Positions 23,074-32,422 of a DNA stretch of 64,000 nt are shown here, one piece after another. Source of the stretch: Pseudomonadota bacterium (GTDB lineage: Bacteria; Pseudomonadota; Alphaproteobacteria; Sphingomonadales; Sphingomonadaceae); assembly GCA_023423655.1 (NCBI GenBank), contig JAFAFE010000001.1:342272-406271 (forward strand), read 5' to 3'. Position 1 is the first letter of the stretch; every line of letters starts with the position of its first letter. The notes below the pieces were generated by a model that saw only the letters and a program-made list of their open reading frames with translations, had not been told where the DNA came from and did no database searches. A program made the translations under genes and the position numbers.

Positions 23074-24921
23074 ATGACCGACACGCCCGAAATGCCCCCG
23101 CTTCCTTCGCTGGAAGATATGCAGCACTGGACTTCGGTCATGGGCCGCGCGCAGCAGATGCTGATGGAATATACGCTCAGCACCTATACGCCGGAAAAAG
23201 CGCAAGAGTTGATGGCCGAATGGATGAGCCCCGGCAAATGGCAGCAGGCGATGGCCGCCTTCACGCCGCCCGCCAGCCTTACGGTCGATACCGGCGCGGC
23301 GACCGATCCGGCGCAATGGATGGAAAGCGCGTCAAGCTTTTGGGCGGACAGCGTCAAAATGTGGCAGCATATGGCGGCGACCGCGACCGCAGGCCTCACT
23401 GGTGACACATCCGCTGCCGAAGCCGAAGAAACCGCCGACAAAAAGCCCGCCGCGCGCGACCGCCGCTTTGCCCATGAAGCATGGGAGAGCCACCCGCTCT
23501 ATCAATTCATCCGCCAATCCTATCTCGCGCTCGCGCAGCAGATGGAAGCGTCGGTCGATGCGGTGGACGGGCTTGATCCCAAGGCCAAGGAACAGATGCG
23601 CTTTGCCACGCGCGGGATTATCGACGCGATGAGCCCGTCCAATTCCGCACTCACCAATCCGCAGGTGATCGAAGCCACGCTCGCAACGCGCGGCGAAAAT
23701 CTTTTGAAAGGTCTGGAGCATATGCTCAACGACCTCAAAAAAGGGCAGATGACCCACACCGATCCCCATGCGTTCGAGGTCGGCCGCAATATCGCCGCGA
23801 CGCCGGGCAAGGTGATTTTCGAAACGCCCTTGTTCCAGCTTGTCCATTACACCCCGACCACCGACACGGTGCTGGACGTGCCGCTGCTCATCTTCCCGCC
23901 CTGGATCAACCGTTTCTATATTCTCGATCTGAACCCTGAAAAAAGCTTCATCAAATGGTGTGTTGACCAAGGCATCAGCACCTTTGTCGTGTCGTGGAAA
24001 TCGGCGGACACCAGCATGAAAGATGTGGTGTGGGACGATTATATCGCCGCGCAAATGACCGCGATCGACACGGTCCGCGAGGGGCTGGAGGTGAAGCAGG
24101 TCCACACGATCGGCTATTGCGTTGCGGGCACGACCTTGGCGGCAACGCTGGCGGTGCTGGCGGCCAAGGGCGAAGAGAAAAAGGTCAAGTCCGCGACCTT
24201 CTTTACCGCCCAGGTCGATTTCGAACGCGCGGGCGATTTGAAACTGTTCATCGATGACGCGCAAATGCGGATGATCGAGGCAATGTCGGGCGAAGGCTAT
24301 CTCGATGGCCGCTATATGGCCGCGACCTTCAATGCGCTGCGCGGCCGCGATCTTATCTGGAACTATGTGGTCAATAATTATCTGTTGGGGCAGGATTATC
24401 CGCCGTTCGACCTGCTCCACTGGAATGGCGACACGACCAACCTGCCGATCAAATGGCATAAGGATTATCTCGCCGACCTTTATCGCGACAATAAGCTGGT
24501 CAAGCCCGGCGCGATGCAGGCGTGCGGCGTGGGTCTGGATTTGAGCAAGGTCAAAACCCCGACCTATGCGCAAGCGGGCCGCGAGGACCATATTGCGCCG
24601 CCTGAAAGCGTGTGGCGGATTACCGATAATTTCACCGGCCCGATCACCTTCCTGCTCGCAGGGTCCGGTCATATTGCAGGCGTCGTCAACCCGCCGTCAC
24701 AGGGCAAATATCAATATTGGACCAATGGCAAGAAGGTCGAAAGCCTCGAAGATTTTATCGCGGGGGCTGAAGAAACCAAAGGAAGCTGGTGGCCGCATTG
24801 GCTCGGCTGGCTCAAGGACCAGTCGGACAAAACCGTCATGGCCCAAGGCGCAAGGGTGCCGGGCAAGGGCAAATTGAAAGCCATAGAGGATGCGCCGGGT
24901 CGCTATGTGAAATCGCGGTAA
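23074..24921 (+). CDS. phaC: Class I poly(3-hydroxyalkanoate) synthase
   Basis: The 615-residue enzyme polymerises 3-hydroxyacyl-CoA into PHA granules. The lipase-box-like motif GYCVAG is at 347-352 with the catalytic C349; the triad partners fit D505 in GREDHI and H533 in GSGHIAG. The length fits class I (about 560-620) and the N-terminal region up to about 130 is variable, as in the family. Single-subunit class I suggests short-chain substrate. No phasin, phaR, phaA or phaB gene is adjacent, so precursor supply comes from elsewhere, possibly the beta-oxidation genes in this window. Confidence 0.95.
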   Translation: MTDTPEMPPLPSLEDMQHWTSVMGRAQQMLMEYTLSTYTPEKAQELMAEWMSPGKWQQAMAAFTPPASLTVDTGAATDPAQWMESASSFWADSVKMWQHMAATATAGLTGDTSAAEAEETADKKPAARDRRFAHEAWESHPLYQFIRQSYLALAQQMEASVDAVDGLDPKAKEQMRFATRGIIDAMSPSNSALTNPQVIEATLATRGENLLKGLEHMLNDLKKGQMTHTDPHAFEVGRNIAATPGKVIFETPLFQLVHYTPTTDTVLDVPLLIFPPWINRFYILDLNPEKSFIKWCVDQGISTFVVSWKSADTSMKDVVWDDYIAAQMTAIDTVREGLEVKQVHTIGYCVAGTTLAATLAVLAAKGEEKKVKSATFFTAQVDFERAGDLKLFIDDAQMRMIEAMSGEGYLDGRYMAATFNALRGRDLIWNYVVNNYLLGQDYPPFDLLHWNGDTTNLPIKWHKDYLADLYRDNKLVKPGAMQACGVGLDLSKVKTPTYAQAGREDHIAPPESVWRITDNFTGPITFLLAGSGHIAGVVNPPSQGKYQYWTNGKKVESLEDFIAGAEETKGSWWPHWLGWLKDQSDKTVMAQGARVPGKGKLKAIEDAPGRYVKSR

Positions 24922-24944
24922 GGGGAGGGAGGGGCTACGCGTCC

Positions 24945-25727
24945 CTACCCCAGCCCGATTAGCGAAATCTGGCAGCCATAATCGGCCTCGCCACGATGGC
25001 AGGCGCGGCGGTAGCTATAATAGCGGTCCTCGTTCGCATAAGTGTCGATGCCTGCCGCTTCGATCACCCGCACGCCTGCCAATGCCAGCCGATGCACGAC
25101 ATAGGCTTCGACATCGAACTGGTGATGCCCCGGTTTTCCGGCGGAAAAGAAGCGGTCATTGGCATCGTCTGACGCCATAAACTGTTCGTAAAAGCCTTGG
25201 TCGACCTCGTAACTGGCGCGCGCGATGCACGGGCCGATGGCGCAGCGGATACGGCTACGGTCTGCACCCAAGCTTTCCATGGCGGCAAGCGTGCTGTCGG
25301 TGACGCCTGCAAGCGCGCCCTTCCATCCGGCATGGGCCGCGCCGATCACACCGGCTTCGCGGTCGGCGAACAGCACCGGCACGCAATCGGCGGTGAGGAT
25401 GCCAAGGAGCAGGCCCGGCGTTGCGGTCACCAGCGCATCGGCTTGCGGGCGGTCATCGGGGGCATTGCCGCGCTCGACCCTCACGCAAAGATTGCTGTGG
25501 ATCTGGTAGAGCGAGGCGAGCGCCGCGCCGGGCAGCACCGCGTCGCCCGCGATGCGCCGGTTTTCCGCGATGGTCGCCGGATCCTCGCCCGACCCCAGCC
25601 GCGCATTAAGGCTCGCAAAGCCGCCGGACGATACGCCGCCGGTGCGCCCCAAAAAGCCATGCGCAACCCCGTCCAAAGCGGTCGCGCGGGTAAGGGTGAG
25701 GGCCTCGCTCACAGATCGCATCTCCAT
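24945..25727 (-). CDS. pgeF: Peptidoglycan editing factor PgeF (YfiH family)
   Basis: The 260-residue protein has the family's copper/zinc-site motifs: TADCVPVLFAD, the AAHAGWKG histidine segment, and CAIGPCIARASYEVD, plus a final RRACHRGE. YfiH/PgeF, formerly called a polyphenol oxidase, removes misincorporated residues from peptidoglycan precursors in E. coli. The start is the ATG at 25727 or the one at 25721; both fall inside the end of the preceding GNAT gene (stop at 25709), indicating translational coupling. It is the last gene of the lgt-midA-GNAT-pgeF operon. Confidence 0.9.
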   Translation of the reverse strand: MEMRSVSEALTLTRATALDGVAHGFLGRTGGVSSGGFASLNARLGSGEDPATIAENRRIAGDAVLPGAALASLYQIHSNLCVRVERGNAPDDRPQADALVTATPGLLLGILTADCVPVLFADREAGVIGAAHAGWKGALAGVTDSTLAAMESLGADRSRIRCAIGPCIARASYEVDQGFYEQFMASDDANDRFFSAGKPGHHQFDVEAYVVHRLALAGVRVIEAAGIDTYANEDRYYSYRRACHRGEADYGCQISLIGLG

Positions 25728-26236
25728 ATCCGGTCATCGTCAATCGTGCCGCCGACCTCGAACGGATTCTTGCCGACCTCGTAAAAGCCATAACGCGCAT
25801 AAAAACGCTGTGCGCGCAGATTGTCGATATAGACCGACAGGTAGATGCGGCGGTTGCCCTGTTCGCGCGCATGGTCAAGCGCCCAGCCGATGAGCGATGC
25901 CGCAACGCCGGTGCCTTGCGCGGCGGGGGCGACATAAAGCTGGTGCAATTCGGTTGCGTCGGCGGGGTGGGGTTCGCTGTCGGGGAGGTCAAATTCGACC
26001 GGACCGAGCTTGATATAGCCGAGCAAGCCGCCATCACCGCCCCGCGCGACGCGGAAAGTCCAATCGGGGCTTTCGATTTGCGCGGCGACTTTGGCGGGCG
26101 GCATCCATGTGGAAAGGAAGCTTTGCAAATCGTCCGGCGGATAAAGATGCGCGAAGGTCTTGGTGAACGTGGTTTCGGCCAGCGTGGAAATGGCGGTCGC
26201 ATCGGACATCAGCGGCGCTTCAAACCGGATGGTCAT
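25709..26236 (-). CDS. GNAT family N-acetyltransferase
   Basis: The 175-residue protein has the acetyl-CoA loop VAPAAQGTGVAASL around 107-120 and the terminal YARYGFYEVG segment of GNAT enzymes. The substrate is not evident; a small metabolite or a protein N-terminus is possible. Its ATG overlaps the midA stop (TTATGACC, with ATG at 26236 and TGA at 26235-26233), and its end overlaps pgeF, so it is embedded in a tightly coupled operon. Confidence 0.88.
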   Translation of the reverse strand: MTIRFEAPLMSDATAISTLAETTFTKTFAHLYPPDDLQSFLSTWMPPAKVAAQIESPDWTFRVARGGDGGLLGYIKLGPVEFDLPDSEPHPADATELHQLYVAPAAQGTGVAASLIGWALDHAREQGNRRIYLSVYIDNLRAQRFYARYGFYEVGKNPFEVGGTIDDDRIWRCDL

Positions 26237-27288
26237 AAGCCAAAGCCTTCGGGGACGGGCCAGCGCGGGGCATAGCCTGCAAGGATTTTGAACAGGCGGC
26301 CCATCTGGTCGCCTCCGGCCAGCCGCGCCACCTGGCCGTTGATCGTGTCGGCCTGATCGGGCCGTGCCGCGATCAGCTTTTGCGCGCGCGCTTCAAGGCC
26401 GAGCGCCTTGAGCCATGCGCCCTGCTCGACCGGCCCTGCAACCTGCACCCCGCCGCTTCTGGCGGCATCGGCGAGCGCCGAAAAATCGACATGGGCGGTC
26501 AAATCCTGCTCGCCGACATTGTCGAACGGCGACACCATTTTATGGCGGTAGAGCGCCTGTAACGTGTCGCCCGCTTGCGGTCCTTCATAGCCATAGTCGA
26601 TGGTCAGCATCGCGCCGCCCTGCACCGCCAGCCGTGCGGCAAGGTCGTGCATGATCGCGCTCGCCGAGGGGCAGGTTTCCAAAATCGTGCCAACCGCCGC
26701 GCGCCGGAGGTCCGCTGGCACCGCGGCATCCATCGGGATTTGCCCCGCTACGGGGAGGAAATGGCGCTCCTGTTCGGCCACCATCCGCTCGCGCCAGCCC
26801 TGTCCGGTCATGACCAACTGGCGCACGGGGAGCGCATCGAAAAATTCATTGGCGATGAGGAGCAACGCGCCGGAGGAGGGCAGGCTCGCCACATCATTAT
26901 GGAAGGTCGCATCCGCCACCGCTTCGGCCTGTAGTCCGCGCAGCACCGGGCTCATTTCGACAAAATGGACCGAAGGGCGAAGGCCCACCTGCTCCATCGC
27001 GCGCAACGCATCCATGGCGAGCGTGCCGCGTCCGGGGCCGAGTTCGACATAATGGACGGGGTCAGGCTTGCCCGCGCGCAGCCATAAATCAGCGCACCAC
27101 AGGCCGATAAGCTCGCCGAACATCTGGCTGATTTCGGGCGCGGTGATAAAATCGCCCGCCGCGCCGAACGGGTCGCGGGTCGCATAATAATGGCCATTGG
27201 CTTCGGCCATGAAAGCGGCAATCGAAATCGGCCCAGTCGCGTCAATCAGCCGTAACAGTTTGCGGGCCAGCGCTTGGCGTTCAAGCAC
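26233..27288 (-). CDS. MidA/NDUFAF7-type SAM-dependent methyltransferase
   Basis: The 351-residue protein matches DUF185/MidA: FMAEANGHYY, GDFITAPEISQMFGELIG, VELGPGRGTLAMDALR as the SAM-binding glycine loop, and NEFFDALPVRQ. The mitochondrial homologue NDUFAF7 dimethylates an arginine of complex I subunit NDUFS2, so a role in complex I maturation is plausible. I chose the GTG at 27288, which overlaps the lgt stop by 8 bp; the ATG-like start at 27351 would overlap lgt by 71 bp and adds an unusual arginine-rich tail. Second gene of the lgt operon. Confidence 0.9.
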   Translation of the reverse strand: MLERQALARKLLRLIDATGPISIAAFMAEANGHYYATRDPFGAAGDFITAPEISQMFGELIGLWCADLWLRAGKPDPVHYVELGPGRGTLAMDALRAMEQVGLRPSVHFVEMSPVLRGLQAEAVADATFHNDVASLPSSGALLLIANEFFDALPVRQLVMTGQGWRERMVAEQERHFLPVAGQIPMDAAVPADLRRAAVGTILETCPSASAIMHDLAARLAVQGGAMLTIDYGYEGPQAGDTLQALYRHKMVSPFDNVGEQDLTAHVDFSALADAARSGGVQVAGPVEQGAWLKALGLEARAQKLIAARPDQADTINGQVARLAGGDQMGRLFKILAGYAPRWPVPEGFGL

Positions 27289-28195
27289 GCCCGCCTGCGC
27301 TTTCTCCCCCCGTGCTATCACCCCCCGTGATATCTCCCTCCGGTGCCACATTGATCGGCTTGCGCCGCGACGCGGTGAAGATCAGCCAGATGCCGATGAG
27401 CAGCATCGGCACGGTCAGGGTCTGCCCCATGGTCAGCCCCCATGACATGGTGCCGAGATGCGCGTCCGGCTCGCGGAAATTTTCGATAGTGAAGCGCGAA
27501 ATGCCATACCAGACCGCAGCAACCCCCACGAGCAGCCCCGGCTTGTTGCGCGCACCGGTTTTCCAGAACAGAAAGCTCATGATGAGGAACAGGATGATGC
27601 CCTCCATCCCCGCTTCATAAAGCTGGCTGGGGTGGCGCGGGTCATTGGTGCCGGAGGTAGGGAAGATAATCGCCCAAGGCACATCGGTCGGACGGCCCCA
27701 TAATTCGCCATTCACAAAATTGGCGAGGCGGCCGAAAAACAGACCGAACGGCACGGTGCAGGCGACATAATCACAGATTCGCAGGAAACTGAGGCCGTTT
27801 TTGCGCGCGAGAATCAGGATGCCGAGCAAAACCCCGATGACCCCGCCGTGGAGCGACATGCCGCCATCCCATAATTTGGCAATCTCCGCCGGATTGGAGG
27901 CATAATATTGTGGATTATAAAAAAGCACATAGCCCAACCGGCCACCCAATATGACGCCCAACATTCCATAGAATAACAGGTCGTCGGCATGACGCCGGGC
28001 CATCGGCGCACCGGGCTGTGCGATCATTTTGAGGAGTAGCCAATAAGCGAGGAAAATCCCCGCCAGATAGGCCAAACTATACCATTTGATCGACAGCGGA
28101 CCCAGTTGCAGCGCGACCGGGTCCAAACCGAGATTGGCAAAATTGGTATATTCCGTAGCGGCACTGGCGACGGCACTCGCGAATGTCAGAAACAA
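27281..28195 (-). CDS. lgt: Prolipoprotein diacylglyceryl transferase
   Basis: The 304-residue inner-membrane enzyme moves diacylglycerol from phosphatidylglycerol to the lipobox cysteine of prolipoproteins. Seven hydrophobic segments are visible. The signature GRLANFVNGELWGRPT near 150-165 is diagnostic, together with HGGVIGVLLG and RHPSQLYEA. It starts the operon lgt-midA-GNAT-pgeF and is divergent from the acyl-CoA ligase gene at 28265. Several lipoproteins in this window (729, 13720 and 57427 genes) would be its substrates. The start at 28195 fits the family; the frame allows an earlier one with no support. Confidence 0.95.
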   Translation of the reverse strand: MFLTFASAVASAATEYTNFANLGLDPVALQLGPLSIKWYSLAYLAGIFLAYWLLLKMIAQPGAPMARRHADDLLFYGMLGVILGGRLGYVLFYNPQYYASNPAEIAKLWDGGMSLHGGVIGVLLGILILARKNGLSFLRICDYVACTVPFGLFFGRLANFVNGELWGRPTDVPWAIIFPTSGTNDPRHPSQLYEAGMEGIILFLIMSFLFWKTGARNKPGLLVGVAAVWYGISRFTIENFREPDAHLGTMSWGLTMGQTLTVPMLLIGIWLIFTASRRKPINVAPEGDITGGDSTGGESAGGRA

Positions 28196-28264
28196 GGCTT
28201 TTCCCTTCGAATTTTCCCCTCCATAGTGTCAAGAAACACGAGAACCAATAGGAGAGTAGAAACA

Positions 28265-29989
28265 ATGGCGACGGAGCTCGATCGCAAACTTGAAGAAGCG
28301 TACCAGATTGTCACCGGACCGGGCGGCCAGATCGAGGTCGGCGAGGTGGACTATCATGGCCATAAAGTGCCGATTATCACCAATGCTCCGCCGTCGCTTC
28401 CTTTCTATTTTGCCCATTTTTGCGCGCAGCATGGCGATGCGATTTTTCTGGTCGACGGGGATGAACGTTTAAGCTTTGCCGACACTTATACCGCCGCGCG
28501 TGCGGTCGCGGGTGCGCTTGTCGACGGCTTCGGCCTCCAGCGCGGCGAGCGGGTCGGCATTGCGATGCGCAACGCGCCGGCGTGGATTGTGACCTATATG
28601 GGCGTGGTCATGGCGGGCGGGGTTGCGACCTTGCTCAATGGCTGGTGGCAGGGTGAAGAACTGGCCGACGGCATAGCCGACACCGAAACAAGGCTGGTGC
28701 TGGCCGATTCGCCGCGCGCCCAGCGTCTGGCGACGAGCGGCAGCGATCATGGCGCGGAGGTCGTGACCATCGACGTATCGCTGCCGATCATGAAAGCGAT
28801 TGCCCCACTCACCGAACGCGGCGGCAGCGTCGATTCCTCGCTGCCGATGATTTTGGGCGATGATCTGGCGACCATCCTGTTCACCTCCGGTTCGACCGGC
28901 CAGTCAAAGGGCGCTTGGTCCACGCACCGCGCGGTGACTCAGGGGATTTTCAACTATCTGGTGCAAACGCTTTCGGTCCTCACCATTTTGACCAAGGCGG
29001 GCCAGGCCCCGACCGGCCAGCCTTCGACCTTGCTCAACGTGCCGTTATTCCACGTCACCGCCGAAATCCCCGTCATGCTGCAAAGCTTTGCGATGGGCCG
29101 CAAGCTGGTGATGATGCCGAAATGGGATGCCGAAGAAGCGATGCGACTTATCGAGGAAGAAAAAGTCACCTATTTTGTCGGTGTGCCGTTGATGAGCTAT
29201 GAAATGCTGGTTCACCCCAATCGCGGCAATTACGACCTGTCGAGCTGCACCAGCTTTGCCGCTGGCGGGGCGCCGCGTCCTCCCGAACATGTCAAGAAAT
29301 TGTCCGAAGGAATGGGCGGGGGCCAGCCGTTGCTCGGCTATGGCCTCACCGAAACCAACGCGATCGGTTGCGGCAATATCAATGAAAATTATCTCGCCAA
29401 GCCGACCAGCACCGGCCCCGCCACCAAGCCGCTGGTTGACCTGCGCATCATGGACGAGGCGGGCAACGAGGTCGCGCAAGGATCGGTCGGTGAAGTGTGC
29501 ATCCGCTCGATTGCCAATTTCGAAGGCTATTGGAATAATCAGGAAGCGACCGACGCGGCCTTTACCAAGGACCGTTATTTTCGCACCGGCGATTTGGGCT
29601 ATGTCGATGAAGACGGCTATTTGTTCATCGTTGACCGCAAGAAAGACATCATCATCCGCGGCGGCGAAAATATAAGCTGTCAGGAAGTGGAAGCGGCGAT
29701 TTATGCGCATCCCGATGTCGCCGAATGTGCGGTATTCGGGCTTCCCGACGAGCGGCTTGGCGAAATTCCGGGCGCGGTCGTCCACTTCCATCCCGACACG
29801 CATATGACCAGCGAGGAATTATGCGACTTCCTCAAAAGCCATGTCGCCGCGTTCAAAGTGCCGCAGCATATCTGGATTTCCGAAACCGCGCTCCCGCGCC
29901 TCGGCACCGAAAAGATCGACAAGGTCGCGCTACGCAACCGCTTCCGCGCCTTGTTCGAAGCCAAAGGGATTGAAGCCGCCGAAATGTGA
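28265..29989 (+). CDS. AMP-forming acyl-CoA synthetase
   Basis: The 574-residue protein activates a carboxylic acid with ATP and CoA. The AMP-binding motif TILFTSGSTGQSKG is near 203-216, the adenine region has GYGLTETNA, and RTGDLGYVDEDGYLFIVDRKKDIIIRGGENI is split across the A8 hinge. The C-terminal lysine in LPRLGTEKIDK is in place. It resembles long-chain or cyclohexanecarboxylate ligases; the exact acid is unknown. The ATG at 28265 has AGGAGA upstream; the longer frame overlapping the divergent lgt is rejected. It would feed the dehydrogenase genes elsewhere in the window. Confidence 0.92.
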   Translation: MATELDRKLEEAYQIVTGPGGQIEVGEVDYHGHKVPIITNAPPSLPFYFAHFCAQHGDAIFLVDGDERLSFADTYTAARAVAGALVDGFGLQRGERVGIAMRNAPAWIVTYMGVVMAGGVATLLNGWWQGEELADGIADTETRLVLADSPRAQRLATSGSDHGAEVVTIDVSLPIMKAIAPLTERGGSVDSSLPMILGDDLATILFTSGSTGQSKGAWSTHRAVTQGIFNYLVQTLSVLTILTKAGQAPTGQPSTLLNVPLFHVTAEIPVMLQSFAMGRKLVMMPKWDAEEAMRLIEEEKVTYFVGVPLMSYEMLVHPNRGNYDLSSCTSFAAGGAPRPPEHVKKLSEGMGGGQPLLGYGLTETNAIGCGNINENYLAKPTSTGPATKPLVDLRIMDEAGNEVAQGSVGEVCIRSIANFEGYWNNQEATDAAFTKDRYFRTGDLGYVDEDGYLFIVDRKKDIIIRGGENISCQEVEAAIYAHPDVAECAVFGLPDERLGEIPGAVVHFHPDTHMTSEELCDFLKSHVAAFKVPQHIWISETALPRLGTEKIDKVALRNRFRALFEAKGIEAAEM

Positions 29990-30016
29990 TGCGCGGCTGG
30001 CGGGGGCGCAGGTGTG

Positions 30017-30036
30017 GGCGGGGGTCAATCCCCGCC
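30017..30036. terminator. Convergent hairpin between the acyl-CoA ligase and FemAB-like genes
   Basis: GGCGGGG (30017-30023) and CCCCGCC (30030-30036) form a 7-bp GC stem with a 6-nt loop that contains the FemAB-like stop codon. It could end transcription from either side, but no T run follows on either strand. Confidence 0.4.
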
Positions 30037-31188
30037 GCGCTTGAACGGCGTATGGCCTTCCAGCCAGTCCATTTCATGAGCCACCGCCTGCTTTTCGCGG
30101 ACGAGAAAATCGGCGATGGCGGCGCGGAAGCCGGGGTCGGGGATATAATGCGCGCTATAGGTCGGCACCGGACCATAGCCGCGCGCCAGCTTATGTTCGC
30201 CCTGCGCACCCGCTTCGACGCGCGCCAGCCCTAGCGCAATCGCATGGTCGATGGCTTGGTAATAGCAGAGTTCGAAATGGAGATTGGGGATCGCCGCGCG
30301 CGCGCCCCAATAGCGGCCATAAAGCGTATCCGCGCCGATAAAATTAAGCGCGCCCGCAACCGGTTCGCCATCCTGATAGGCGAGCAATAGCAGGATTTGC
30401 TCTGCCATCTCCGCGCCCATCACGTCGAACGCTGCGCGGGTGAGGTAAGGCCGTCCCCACTTGCGCGCGCCGGTATCCTGATAAAAAGCCCACATCGCGT
30501 CCCAATGTTCCGGTTTGATGTCCGCGCCCCTCAGGGCAACAATATCGACCACGCTTTGCGCCGACGCGCGTTCCTTGCGGATGGCTTTGCGTTTGCGCGA
30601 GGCAAGGCTGCTCAGAAAATCGTCAAAGCTGTGATAGCCGCGATTGTCCCAATGGAACTGGCTCCCCGTGCGGATGAGCCAGCCTGCGCGTTCAAACAAT
30701 GCCACTTCCTGCGGCGCAATAAAGGTCGCATGGGCCGATGACAGGCCGTTCTGGTCCACCACCGCTTGCGCGGCGCGGAGGAGCGCAAGGCCGATGCCGT
30801 CATCCTGCGCCAACACACGCGGTCCCGGGACGGGGGTGAAGGGCACCGCAATCTGGAGCTTGGGATAATAAGCGCCGCCTGCGCGCTCATAGGCTTCCGC
30901 CCAGCCATGATCGAAAATATATTCGCCCTGGCTGTGGGTTTTCAAATAAGCCGGAAGCGCACCGACCAGCCTATCGCCTTGTTCGGCGAGCAGCGGTGCA
31001 GGCTGCCAGCCGGTGCGCGGGCCGACGCTGCCCGATTGTTCGAGCAGCGCCAGAAAAGCGTGCGACACAAACGGATTGCCGCTGCCCGCAAGCGCGTCCC
31101 AGCGCGATGCCTCTATCCCGCTTACGCCGTCGGCGATGCGCGCGACAATGCCGGTAGTAGCTCCTTTTTCTGGCGCGCCATCCGCCAT
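30025..31188 (-). CDS. FemAB-like GNAT protein (DUF482)
   Basis: The 387-residue protein matches DUF482 (PF04339): NPFVSHAFLALLEQSGSVG near 37-55, FDHGWAEAY, YYPKLQIAVPFTPVPGPR and a late RKRKAIRKER segment. The fold is the double-GNAT FemABX type, whose known members add amino acids to peptidoglycan or proteins; the role of this subgroup is unknown. The ATG shares one base with the GDPD stop (TAATG), so the pair is translationally coupled. It is last in the five-gene operon that begins with DUF3572. Confidence 0.9.
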   Translation of the reverse strand: MADGAPEKGATTGIVARIADGVSGIEASRWDALAGSGNPFVSHAFLALLEQSGSVGPRTGWQPAPLLAEQGDRLVGALPAYLKTHSQGEYIFDHGWAEAYERAGGAYYPKLQIAVPFTPVPGPRVLAQDDGIGLALLRAAQAVVDQNGLSSAHATFIAPQEVALFERAGWLIRTGSQFHWDNRGYHSFDDFLSSLASRKRKAIRKERASAQSVVDIVALRGADIKPEHWDAMWAFYQDTGARKWGRPYLTRAAFDVMGAEMAEQILLLLAYQDGEPVAGALNFIGADTLYGRYWGARAAIPNLHFELCYYQAIDHAIALGLARVEAGAQGEHKLARGYGPVPTYSAHYIPDPGFRAAIADFLVREKQAVAHEMDWLEGHTPFKRGGD

Positions 31189-31958
31189 TAATGCGCCACG
31201 CGTTCGTAAATCACTTCGTCGGCGGCATTGAAGGCGACCGCTTCCTGATCGGCGGTCCGCACCGTCCAGGTGAGGAGCGGTAAGCCCCGCACGCGCTGGC
31301 TTTCGGCAAATTCGCTCGGCAGGTCGCGTATGTCATAAGCGAGAAAATCGGGCCGCGCTTTCCATAAGGATAAATGCCGCTCGGCGCGTCCGCGCAGGCC
31401 ATGCTTGCCCTCCTCGGTCACCACCAGCCCGCGGATGATATGCGCGCCATTATGGTTGAACCAGCTTGCGACATAAGGGTTGAACGACATCACCGCCGCA
31501 GGCCCGGTATAGCCTTCCAGCCCGCGCCGCACCGACAGGCAGAGCGCATGGACGCGGCGGCCTTCCGATTTGATTTCGATGAGCAGCGGCACCTTGCCCG
31601 CCACCAGCGCGAGCATTTCGGTAAGGCGCGGGATGGTTTCATCGCTGCCTTTGAGGCGTATCGCGTCCAACTCCGCATCATGTTTATCGGCGACCTTGCC
31701 GCTGGCGTCGGTCAGCCGGTCGAGATCATAGTCATGGAACACATAGGCGGTGCCGTCTTTCGACACTTGCACGTCACATTCTATGCCATGCCCCTGCGCC
31801 ATGCCTGCGCGGAAGGCGGCGCGGCTATTTTCGATGACGCGCCCGCCATGCAAGCCCCTATGGGCAAAGGGCTGCACGGTCAAAAAGCGCAAACGGCGCG
31901 TTTCATCGGGCGGCGGCGCGCGCCAATTGTCAAGCAGGGCGGACAGCAACAACGGCAT
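31188..31958 (-). CDS. Glycerophosphodiester phosphodiesterase
   Basis: The 256-residue protein has the GDPD motifs FAHRGLHGG (HRG, catalytic histidine), IENSRAAFRAGM, IECDVQVSKDG (ExD metal site) and VFHDYDLDRLTD (second catalytic histidine), with LIEIKSEG further on. It hydrolyses glycerophosphodiesters to glycerol-3-phosphate and an alcohol. No signal peptide is visible. The start is the ATG at 31958, overlapping the RidA-family stop by 29 bp; the longer frame to 32063 lies inside that gene and is rejected. Confidence 0.92.
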   Translation of the reverse strand: MPLLLSALLDNWRAPPPDETRRLRFLTVQPFAHRGLHGGRVIENSRAAFRAGMAQGHGIECDVQVSKDGTAYVFHDYDLDRLTDASGKVADKHDAELDAIRLKGSDETIPRLTEMLALVAGKVPLLIEIKSEGRRVHALCLSVRRGLEGYTGPAAVMSFNPYVASWFNHNGAHIIRGLVVTEEGKHGLRGRAERHLSLWKARPDFLAYDIRDLPSEFAESQRVRGLPLLTWTVRTADQEAVAFNAADEVIYERVAH

Positions 31959-32397
31959 CAACTTCCACCATCGCCCCGCGCGGGAGAGCGGCCACGCCAA
32001 CGGCTGCCCGTGCGTGCTTGCCTGCATCACCGAACACCGATTCCATGAGGTCCGACGCGCCATTGGCGACTTGCGGCTGGGCGGTAAAGTCGGGGCCGCT
32101 ATTTACGAACACGCCAAGCTTGACGATACGCTCTACACGATCGAGCGAGCCCAAAGCCTGCTTCAACTGTGCAATCACCATCAGCGCACACAGCTTGGCA
32201 GCCTTTTGTCCTTCATCGAGATCATCCTCGCCATTGCAGCGCCCGACCAGCACATGGCCCTGGTCGAACGGCAATTGGCCGCTGATATGCGCAAGGCCAC
32301 CGGCTTCGACCACCGGCACATAAGAGGCGATCGGCGCCGCCGCTTCGGGGAGGGTGAGGCCGAGTTCGGCAAGGCGGGCTTCATATTGTCCTGACAT
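31930..32397 (-). CDS. RidA family protein
   Basis: The 155-residue protein matches the YjgF/YER057c/UK114 (RidA) family in its longer variant: AHISGQLPFDQG, GEDDLDEGQKAAKLCALMVIAQLKQALG and VANGASDLMESVFGDAGKHARAAVGVAALPRG split over the central region. RidA proteins deaminate reactive enamine/imine intermediates from PLP enzymes; this subgroup lacks direct proof. Gaps are short: 25 bp from the HAD gene and an overlap with the GDPD gene, so it is part of the same operon. Confidence 0.9.
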   Translation of the reverse strand: MSGQYEARLAELGLTLPEAAAPIASYVPVVEAGGLAHISGQLPFDQGHVLVGRCNGEDDLDEGQKAAKLCALMVIAQLKQALGSLDRVERIVKLGVFVNSGPDFTAQPQVANGASDLMESVFGDAGKHARAAVGVAALPRGAMVEVDAVVAVRPA

Positions 32398-32422
32398 AAA
32401 TTTTCCTCGGTTTTGGGGCCGG